Of a DNA stretch of 5,831 nucleotides, positions 1 to 5,831 are shown piece by piece. The position numbers and the translations under genes are program-made. The notes beneath the pieces are model-generated. The model saw only the letters and a program-made list of their open reading frames with translations. It ran no database searches and was not told the DNA's origin. The stretch is from Verrucomicrobiia bacterium (GTDB lineage Bacteria; Verrucomicrobiota; Verrucomicrobiia; Opitutales; Opitutaceae), in NCBI GenBank assembly GCA_030424825.1, contig JAUHWE010000325.1, positions 1-5,831 of the forward strand, read 5' to 3'. Every line of letters starts with the position of its first letter. Position 1 is the first letter of the stretch.

Positions 1-512
1 GAACTCCCACCCCTCCTGCTCCACCGGAGGTACCCGAGTTGGAAGAGGCTCAAGAGCAATTTGCCGAGGACCATGTGCCGAACATGCGCGAGCTCATGGA
101 AGTCCACCGAGAACAGGCTCTTTGCAGATCGTGCCACGAGCGGATGGACCCACTCGGACTCGCTCTGGAAAATTTCAATGCGATGGGAATGTGGCGGGAC
201 GACCAAGCCGGCACCCCCATTGACCCCTCAGGTGTCCTTGTCTCGGGAGAAGCATTTCGGGATATCCGCGACTTGAAGCGCATTCTTGCAAATGAACGCC
301 GACTCGACTATTATAGGGTCGTATCAGAAAAAATGATGACTTACGCCATCGGAAGAGGACTCGATTACTATGATACCCACACGATCGATTTGCTCGTTCA
401 GGCGTTAGACTCCGACAACGGACGCATCATGACTCTCATAAAAGGAATCGTCCACTCACCTGCCTTCCAAAAGACTCGCCCTATAAGCAAGTCACTCTCT
501 TCTCAAAACTAA
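1..512 (+). CDS. DUF1592/DUF1588/DUF1585 cytochrome-type protein, C-terminal part (5' partial)
   Basis: The frame is open from the left edge (first whole codon at base 3), so the start lies outside and only the last 169 codons are seen. The fragment begins with a proline-rich stretch (PTPPAPPEVPELEE) typical of the DUF1588 region. It continues with a c-type haem site, CRSCH (bases 123-137, fragment residues 41-45), followed by ERMDPLG and LENFNAMGMWRD, the DUF1588 hallmark. From about residue 80 it matches DUF1585: GEAFRDIRDLKRIL, then MTYAIGRGLDYYD and GIVHSPAF at the end. By family knowledge the full protein is roughly 700-1000 residues, exported, with a PSCyt1-like haem domain, DUF1587, DUF1595 and DUF1592 upstream; those are inferred, not seen. 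The function is unknown; covalent haem suggests electron transfer in the periplasm or envelope. The DUF1552 gene starts 14 bases after its stop, the usual partner arrangement. The TTG at 39 is only an internal codon. Confidence 0.93.
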   Translation, partial: TPTPPAPPEVPELEEAQEQFAEDHVPNMRELMEVHREQALCRSCHERMDPLGLALENFNAMGMWRDDQAGTPIDPSGVLVSGEAFRDIRDLKRILANERRLDYYRVVSEKMMTYAIGRGLDYYDTHTIDLLVQALDSDNGRIMTLIKGIVHSPAFQKTRPISKSLSSQN

Positions 513-526
513 AGCCGCCTATCCAA

Positions 527-1882
527 ATGAAACGAAGACACTTTCTTAAAAGCCTCGGTGTATCGATCGCCCTGCCTGCCTACCAATCCCTGTTGCCTCG
601 GAGCCTTGCGGCGGATGCCTCGTCCGCAGTCGGAGCCACCGCAACCACCGCGACAGGAGCCCCCCTGAGAACGGCTTACTGCTATTTTCCAAATGGAGTA
701 AACCAGAATCACTGGTGGCCCCAAAGAACCGGCTCCGAATTCTCACTCAACCGCACTATGCAGCCCCTTGAGGCAGTGAAAGAAAAGCTGCAGATTTTGG
801 GTGGACTGGACCACATCAACGCCACAGCCGGAAAAGACGGCGCCGGTGACCATGCTCGAGCTAGCGCGACTTTTCTAACCGGCGAACGCGCTCGCAAGAC
901 GGCGGGCAGAGATATTCAGGCAGGGGTTTCGATTGACCAGTATATCGCTCGCGAAATCGGCCACCTGACCCGCTTCCCATCACTAGAACTCACCTGCGAC
1001 ACCGGACGTAAATCGGGACGATGCGATTCAGGTTACGCCTGCGCCTACCAGTACAACATCTCCTGGCAATCACCCAACACCCCCGTGGCTCCGGAAGCCA
1101 ATCCCAGAATGGTATTCGAGCGTTTGTTCGGAGGGGGGGCCATCGGCGAAAGACGCCAGAACTTGCAAAAGCGACTCGCCCAGCAACGCTCTATTCTTGA
1201 TTTCGTGATGCATGATGCCCAGGCCTTGCGTCAGCGTTCTGACTATCAAGACCGGCATAAGCTAGACGAATATCTGGAAAGTGTTCGAGCGATCGAAAAA
1301 CGCATCCAGGATTCTGAGTCAAACACAGAAACACCTGATCCGAATGTCGCCACGCCAGAGGGCATCCCTGAAAGCTTCAGCGAACATATGGCGTTGATGT
1401 ACGACATGATGGGTCTTGCTTTCCAAACCGACTCAACGCGGGTAGCAACATTGCAGCTTGCCCACGAAGGGATGAACACTTCGTATCCGGAAATCGGTAT
1501 CGAAGAGGGACACCATTACCTCTCCCACCATAAAGAGGATCCGGAGAAGATGGAGAAGATTGCCCGCATCGACCGCTACTACCTCGAACAATTTGCTCTC
1601 TTCCTCCAGCGTCTTGACAAGATGGAAGACGTGGACGGGAACTCGGTCCTCCACAATTCCATGATCATTTACGGCTGCGGCCACTGCGATGGCAATCGTC
1701 ACTCTCACGACAACTTGCCAATAATACTGGCAGGATCCGGTGGAGGAACGCTTCAAACCAACCGCTACGTAGACCATGGAGCCACCCCGATGACCAATCT
1801 GTATCTTGGTTTGTCGCAAAAACTAGGCATGCGATATCTCAATCGACTAGGCGATTCCACCGGAATTCTGACAAATGTGTAG
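527..1882 (+). CDS. Tat-exported DUF1552 family protein
   Basis: This is a complete 451-residue protein of normal length for DUF1552 (PF07586). The N-terminus KRRHFLKSLGVSIALP is a twin-arginine signal (RRxFLK), which supports the ATG at 527; cleavage probably falls near residues 28-34 after a short hydrophobic run. Family signatures in order are YFPNGV (53-58) with WWP (63-65), LGGLDHINA (91-99), GDHARASATFLTG (107-119), CDSGYACAY (166-174), NPRMVFERLFG (192-202), a charged helical stretch (about 207-263), LAHEGMN (311-317), GHHYLSHH (328-335), and DGNRHSHDNLPIILAGSGGG (388-407). Tat export suggests that it folds, possibly around a cofactor, before leaving the cytoplasm. The histidine- and aspartate-rich motifs could bind metal, but no activity is established. 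One oddity is a CGHC run at 384-387 just before the DGNRHSH motif. It sits 14 bases after the DUF1592-type gene, its common partner. No clear Shine-Dalgarno sequence precedes it, so coupling to upstream translation is plausible. Confidence 0.95.
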   Translation: MKRRHFLKSLGVSIALPAYQSLLPRSLAADASSAVGATATTATGAPLRTAYCYFPNGVNQNHWWPQRTGSEFSLNRTMQPLEAVKEKLQILGGLDHINATAGKDGAGDHARASATFLTGERARKTAGRDIQAGVSIDQYIAREIGHLTRFPSLELTCDTGRKSGRCDSGYACAYQYNISWQSPNTPVAPEANPRMVFERLFGGGAIGERRQNLQKRLAQQRSILDFVMHDAQALRQRSDYQDRHKLDEYLESVRAIEKRIQDSESNTETPDPNVATPEGIPESFSEHMALMYDMMGLAFQTDSTRVATLQLAHEGMNTSYPEIGIEEGHHYLSHHKEDPEKMEKIARIDRYYLEQFALFLQRLDKMEDVDGNSVLHNSMIIYGCGHCDGNRHSHDNLPIILAGSGGGTLQTNRYVDHGATPMTNLYLGLSQKLGMRYLNRLGDSTGILTNV

Positions 1883-1949
1883 ATTTCCGCTTTAACCTGT
1901 CTATTGTTTGCAGGATAAGTGGCGCACTAAAGCTCACCGACTTCAACTT

Positions 1950-4900
1950 ATGAATTGGAAATACCCCTCCTTTCCGTGGCGCTTCGTAGCCCTCAAGGTC
2001 GCTGCCCTCTTCGCCGCAACCAATTCAAGTGCGGAAACAGTTAGCTTCAACAAAGACATTCGGCCAATCCTATCGGAGAACTGCTACGCCTGCCATGGAC
2101 CCGATGCAGAATCGCGAGAGGCCGACCTCAGACTGGATATCGAAGCTCAGGCCTTTGAGTCACACGGTAAATTCGATCCTGCGATCGCTCGGGGAAACCC
2201 TGCTGAAAGCCCACTCTACCAAAGAATTACGACCTCCGATGAGGATGATGTCATGCCTCCTCCCGACTCTAACAAGAGTCTCAATGTGGAGGAAATCGAA
2301 CTCATCGCCCAGTGGATTCAAGAAGGAGCCAACTGGGAAGGCCATTGGGCATTCGTTCCACCCCAAAAACCTGTCGTTCCTAGCGCATCATGGGGCAACA
2401 ACGAAATAGACGCATTTCTGCATGAAGCCATGCTGACCAAAGGACTTGCCCCTAACGAGAGAGCGGATCGCCCCACACTGGCCCGCCGCCTTGCCCTCGA
2501 CCTGACTGGACTCCCCCCTACTCCTGAATTAGTTAAGGCGTTTGTGAGCGATTCTTCAGCCAATGCTTACGAGCGTCTTGTAGACAAGCTGCTGGACTCA
2601 AGCGCATACGGAGAACACCAGGCCCGCATCTGGCTCGACGCGGCCCGCTATGCGGACACTCATGGACTTCATTTGGATAACTACCGCGAGATATGGCCCT
2701 ACCGCGATTGGGTCGTAAAAGCGTTTAATCAAAACAAGCCCTTCGACCAGTTTACTGTAGAGCAAATCGCCGGCGATCTCCTCCCCGGCGCCACTCTCGA
2801 CCAGCGACTCGCTACAGGGTTTAACCGATGCAACCCCACCACCAGCGAAGGCGGTGCCATCGATGAAGAATACCGTGCGATCTATGCGAAAGACCGTGTC
2901 GAAACAACCGCAACGGTATTCCTGGGACTTACTATGGGATGCGCTTCGTGCCACGACCACAAGTTTGATCCGTTCACCATGACGGACTTCTATCGATTCT
3001 CCGCATTCTTCAATAATTTCGACGGACCCATCATGGATGGAAATGCGTATGACACGCGACCGGTCGTAACGATACCCAAACCGGAACACACCAATGAGTG
3101 GATACAAGTTTCCAAGGAGCGTGACGAACTAAAGAAAGCGGTTAGCAAGCTCAAAAAAGAGAGGAAGAACGATTTTGAGAACTGGAAAAACAACCCAGAC
3201 CGCAACTACAAAACATTTAATTTGAATACCGAAGTCGCCTTTGAATTACGCGTCAATGCGGATTCCGAAGATCAAGAAGCGGAGGAAACGGAATCTGACG
3301 AAACGTCCCCCCAAGCGATAATAGTTTCAATGGGCGAGCAAATCGATTTAGCGCAACAGGGATTTCGATTCAACCCAGACAAGCCGTTCACTCTCTCCTG
3401 CGAATTGAAGTTACCGGTTGAAGAAGGCCAAAAACAAGTCCGCATTCCCGTATTGGAACAATTTGATGGAAACCGGGGGTGGCGTCTCGCAATCGCCAAT
3501 TCCAACCCAACTTTTCCCAATCGATATCAAATCACATTCGAACTGATTCATTCGCTGAAAGACGATAATCTGATCGTAGCGACGACAAAAAGCGAACGCG
3601 TTAATCCTAGAGAATTCAGCAATACCACGATCAACGTTAAATACGATGGCTCAGGATCCGTTGGAGGCCTTACAATCAGCACGGGTTCGCGGCAGCCATT
3701 TGATTACAGCAAGGTAGTCGACAACCTTTCCGGAAGCGTCTCTGTAGATGCACCCCTAATCACCGGCCATTTTTCAACTGGTCTTATCGACCCAGAGCTG
3801 GCGGCTAAAACCTACAAATCCGGCTATTACGACAAATCGTCCGAAGGTCCCAAAACGGGAAGAATAAAGTCTGTCAAATTCTACAACCGACCTATCTACG
3901 CGTTTGAATCGAGTAGTACCGCCACAGTCAAACGCGTTAAAGCGCTCTTGGAAACTCCGGAGGAACGCTTGCGAGACAGGGACAAAGAACAGATCGAAAC
4001 CTACTTTTATACTAATTTCATTCCAGAGTACCGTGAATTCAAATACAAGGAAGCGATCAACGAAATGCGGTACAATCACATCTACGATCAGGCTACCGTA
4101 TCGCTCGTAATGGAAGAAAGCGACTCCCTACCCACAGCGCATATACTAGAGCGTGGCGAATACGACAAACCGGGAGAAGAAGTGTTTGCCGATGTACCCG
4201 AATCTCTTGGCTCACTTCCCGCAGACGCACCCAAAAATCGACTAGGACTCGCCAAATGGCTGATTGACCCGCAAAACCCGCTCACCGCCAGAGTAACGGT
4301 CAACCGTTTTTGGCAAAATATCTTCGGCACTGGGATCGTAGCCACTTCAGAAGACTTTGGGATCATGGGGGAAAATCCGAGCCACCCCGAACTCTTGGAT
4401 TGGCTGGCCGTCAGTTTTCAGGAAAGCGGCTGGGATGTTAAATCCTTTTTCCAATCCATGGTAATGAGTGCCGCCTATCAACAAACCTCTACCATTGATC
4501 CCGAGGAACTGGCTATGGATCGTGAAAACCGCTATCTCGCTAGAGGTCCTCGATATCGCCTGGATGGTGAAGTTTTGCGTGACGAGGTGCTTTTCGTTAG
4601 CGGCAACATGAATTCTGAGATCGGGGGTCCCCCTGTTAAACCGTATCAACCCGATGGAATTTGGAACGCCGTGGCCTATTCCGATAGCAACACCGCCCAC
4701 TTCTTCCAGGATTCAGGAGAGGCATTGTACCGCAGAAGCTTATACACATTCTGGAAACGGACCGCCCCTCCTCCCAACATGGTGGTATTCGATGTGCCCT
4801 CCCGAGAGAATTGCAACGTTAGACGAGAGAGAACCAACACGCCCCTACAAGCGCTCACGCTCATGAATGATCCGCAATTCGTTGAAGCCGCCCGAAAGCT

Positions 4901-5186
4901 AGCGGAACGTGTAATGTCTCATTATGACGGCCCGGTGAGCGACCGAATCAATCAGATGTATACCTACGCCTTTGGGAGCGCCCCGATCGACAAACACCGC
5001 GAAATTCTGGAAAGATCCTATCAAAAATTCTATTCCTCCTTCGTCGAGGGAAGGTCAAATGCACGAGACTTCATTCAAGTTGGTGACTCCGCCCCAAAAC
5101 CAAATCTCGACCCTATTGAACTCGCCTCCCTCACTATGGTTGCCAACCAGATCATGAATTTGGATTCATTCATTACCAAATACTAG
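1950..5186 (+). CDS. PSCyt1-DUF1549-DUF1553 exported cytochrome-type protein (PSD1 family)
   Basis: This is a complete protein of 1078 residues from the ATG at 1950. I prefer this start because it places a Sec-type signal at the N-terminus (W10-R11, then FVALKVAALFAA, cleavage probably after SSA at 26-28). The in-frame TTG at 1908 would add 14 polar residues ahead of it. Domains in order are: PSCyt1 (about 31-128) with haem site CYACH at 45-49; DUF1549/PSCyt2 (about 152-357) with LDLTGLPPTPE, WLDAARYADTHG, FNRCNPTTSEGGA and a second haem site CASCH at 331-335, followed by DHKFDPFT; a charged coiled coil (about 384-413); an acidic run (438-451); a beta-rich LamG/concanavalin-like region (about 475-650); the conserved RGEYDKPGEEV (735-745); and DUF1553 (about 760-1025) with LTARVTVNRFWQ and RRERTNTPLQALTLMND (958-974). 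The tail LDPIELASLTMVANQ closes it as in relatives. The location is probably periplasmic or envelope-bound; electron transfer is inferred from the haem sites and the substrate is unknown. DUF1501, the usual partner, starts 9 bases downstream. Confidence 0.95.
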   Translation: MNWKYPSFPWRFVALKVAALFAATNSSAETVSFNKDIRPILSENCYACHGPDAESREADLRLDIEAQAFESHGKFDPAIARGNPAESPLYQRITTSDEDDVMPPPDSNKSLNVEEIELIAQWIQEGANWEGHWAFVPPQKPVVPSASWGNNEIDAFLHEAMLTKGLAPNERADRPTLARRLALDLTGLPPTPELVKAFVSDSSANAYERLVDKLLDSSAYGEHQARIWLDAARYADTHGLHLDNYREIWPYRDWVVKAFNQNKPFDQFTVEQIAGDLLPGATLDQRLATGFNRCNPTTSEGGAIDEEYRAIYAKDRVETTATVFLGLTMGCASCHDHKFDPFTMTDFYRFSAFFNNFDGPIMDGNAYDTRPVVTIPKPEHTNEWIQVSKERDELKKAVSKLKKERKNDFENWKNNPDRNYKTFNLNTEVAFELRVNADSEDQEAEETESDETSPQAIIVSMGEQIDLAQQGFRFNPDKPFTLSCELKLPVEEGQKQVRIPVLEQFDGNRGWRLAIANSNPTFPNRYQITFELIHSLKDDNLIVATTKSERVNPREFSNTTINVKYDGSGSVGGLTISTGSRQPFDYSKVVDNLSGSVSVDAPLITGHFSTGLIDPELAAKTYKSGYYDKSSEGPKTGRIKSVKFYNRPIYAFESSSTATVKRVKALLETPEERLRDRDKEQIETYFYTNFIPEYREFKYKEAINEMRYNHIYDQATVSLVMEESDSLPTAHILERGEYDKPGEEVFADVPESLGSLPADAPKNRLGLAKWLIDPQNPLTARVTVNRFWQNIFGTGIVATSEDFGIMGENPSHPELLDWLAVSFQESGWDVKSFFQSMVMSAAYQQTSTIDPEELAMDRENRYLARGPRYRLDGEVLRDEVLFVSGNMNSEIGGPPVKPYQPDGIWNAVAYSDSNTAHFFQDSGEALYRRSLYTFWKRTAPPPNMVVFDVPSRENCNVRRERTNTPLQALTLMNDPQFVEAARKLAERVMSHYDGPVSDRINQMYTYAFGSAPIDKHREILERSYQKFYSSFVEGRSNARDFIQVGDSAPKPNLDPIELASLTMVANQIMNLDSFITKY

Positions 5187-5195
5187 ATAGCCCCT

Positions 5196-5831
5196 ATGAG
5201 CCCAATCGACGAATACGTATCTTTTGAAACACGGCGGCAATTCCTCGGCAAGGCGGCCAAGGGCCTAGGAATTGCGGCTCTCGCCTCAATTACCGGACCC
5301 GGCTTAAGAGGCAACGTAATCAAGTCACCCGGTTTCGGGCCGGGTTCATTAGGCACAACTCATTTTCCAGCGAAAGCCAAACGAGGCATCTATCTATTTA
5401 TGTCGGGTGCTCCTTCGCAGCTCGACATGTACGACTACAAACCGGAGATGCGATCGATGTTCGACAAGGATCTGCCAGATTCCGTCCGTCGGGGACAACG
5501 TCTCACTACGATGACCTCCGCGCAGGCAAGATTTCCCATCGCCCCCTCTATTTTCGATTTTGAACAGGTAGGGAATTCTGGTGCCTGGATCAGTGAGCTC
5601 CTTCCCTACACGAAAAAGATAGTCGACGAAATCGCCATCGTTAAGTCCATGTGGACCGAGGCCATCAACCACGATCCGGCCATCACCTATATTCAAACAG
5701 GCAACCAGATTCCGGGCCGCCCCAGCCTCGGTGCCTGGCTCAGCTACGGACTTGGTAGCCTGAATGAGAATCTACCTACCTTTGTAGTGTTGAATTCCAC
5801 CTGGACCGGTCGAAAGGAGGCCCAAGCCTTG
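5196..5831 (+). CDS. Tat-exported DUF1501 family protein, N-terminal part (3' partial)
   Basis: The frame opens at the ATG at 5196, 9 bases after the preceding stop, and stays open to the right edge: 212 codons of a family usually around 450-500 residues. Residues 12-31 (TRRQFLGKAAKGLGIAALAS) form a twin-arginine signal, which fixes the start. The mature part begins with KRGIYLFMSGAPSQLDMYDYKP (62-83), the DUF1501 (PF07394) opening. It continues with SVRRGQRLTTMTS, a GNSGAWISELLP block (126-137), EIAIVKSMWTEAINHDPA (145-162), and YIQTGNQIPGRPSLGAWLSYGLGS (165-188) leading to LPTFVVLN. From family knowledge, DUF1501 is placed with the alkaline phosphatase/sulfatase-fold superfamily, so metal-dependent hydrolysis is possible, but the reaction is unknown and the C-terminal half is missing here. 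Genes of this family usually follow DUF1549/DUF1553 genes directly, as here, so the two products probably work together in the periplasm. No Shine-Dalgarno sequence is visible. Confidence 0.94.
   Translation, partial: MSPIDEYVSFETRRQFLGKAAKGLGIAALASITGPGLRGNVIKSPGFGPGSLGTTHFPAKAKRGIYLFMSGAPSQLDMYDYKPEMRSMFDKDLPDSVRRGQRLTTMTSAQARFPIAPSIFDFEQVGNSGAWISELLPYTKKIVDEIAIVKSMWTEAINHDPAITYIQTGNQIPGRPSLGAWLSYGLGSLNENLPTFVVLNSTWTGRKEAQAL
5327..5345 (+). repeat. Short perfect inverted repeat within the DUF1501 gene
   Basis: ACCCGG (5327-5332) and CCGGGT (5340-5345) are exact reverse complements around a 7-base spacer, TTTCGGG. An alternative 4-bp stem, CCCG/CGGG, is possible inside it. The repeat lies about 130 bases into the gene, just after the Tat signal, where the protein reads SPGFGPGS. 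It is not followed by a T run, so it is not a terminator. It may simply reflect Pro/Gly codons (CCC, GGT, GGG, CCG). Confidence 0.35.

Noticed and set aside
1676..1687. CGHC as a thioredoxin/PDI-type active site
   Set aside because: The four residues match, but the surrounding sequence is DUF1552 and shows no thioredoxin-fold features (no WCxxC context or cis-proline segment).
1433..1819. Minus-strand open frame (128 codons) opposite the DUF1552 C-terminus
   Set aside because: It is the antisense image of conserved DUF1552 motifs. The low-complexity valine/alanine composition (AIAVAAAV) is typical of a shadow frame.
1883..1949. Possible terminator or promoter in the gap before the large cytochrome-type gene
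   Set aside because: I found no stem-loop followed by a T run and no convincing -35/-10 pair with normal spacing.
2029..2409. Plus-strand open frame (126 codons) in another frame within the PSCyt1 part
   Set aside because: It overlaps the CYACH haem domain in the true frame and has no family resemblance of its own.
2598..3107. Long open frame on the minus strand (169 codons) opposite the DUF1549 part
   Set aside because: It lies wholly antisense to strongly conserved DUF1549 codons, its protein shows no recognisable domain, and it has no operon context on that strand.
5394..5696. Minus-strand open frame (100 codons) opposite the DUF1501 gene
   Set aside because: The plus strand across this stretch reads as unbroken, clearly conserved DUF1501 sequence, so the minus frame is a shadow.
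1..5831. Defence system, mobile element, CRISPR array or RNA gene
   Set aside because: Almost every base lies in one of four well-recognised exported-protein genes. There are no transposase, integrase, direct-repeat arrays or tRNA/rRNA-like segments.

Overview
This window is one densely packed, all-plus-strand block of four genes. They belong to the planctomycete/verrucomicrobial families of exported c-type cytochrome-like proteins (PSCyt1/PSCyt2/PSD1 relatives) and their Tat-exported partners. I recognise every gene by protein-family signature, but the biochemical function of these families is not established. The family repertoire points to the Planctomycetota-Verrucomicrobiota-Chlamydiota superphylum. 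The moderate, uneven GC content and the family subtypes make me lean to a Verrucomicrobiota member such as an Opitutae-like lineage, but a planctomycete is not excluded.

Layout: (1) from the left edge to 512, the C-terminal part of a DUF1592/DUF1588/DUF1585 cytochrome-type protein with one CxxCH haem site; (2) 527-1882, a complete DUF1552 protein with a twin-arginine signal; (3) 1950-5186, a complete 1078-residue PSCyt1-DUF1549-DUF1553 protein with a Sec-type signal and two CxxCH sites, and a large middle insert holding a coiled coil, an acidic stretch and a probable LamG/concanavalin-like beta domain; (4) 5196 to the right edge, the N-terminal 212 codons of a DUF1501 protein with a twin-arginine signal. 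Gaps are 14, 67 and 9 bases, all genes point the same way and no terminator is visible between them, so a single transcript is likely. Neither its promoter nor its end lies in the window.

The genes form two parallel pairs. Each pair is a large exported protein with CxxCH haem sites followed by a smaller Tat-exported protein: DUF1592-type + DUF1552, then DUF1549/DUF1553-type + DUF1501. From general knowledge of these genomes, each pair commonly occurs alone; here both sit in tandem. A reasonable inference is an envelope-located redox or hydrolytic system acting on an extracellular or periplasmic substrate, perhaps a polysaccharide given the lectin-like insert. The sequence does not prove any substrate or reaction. 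I saw no RNA genes, mobile elements, CRISPR arrays or gene-free stretch over 300 bases.
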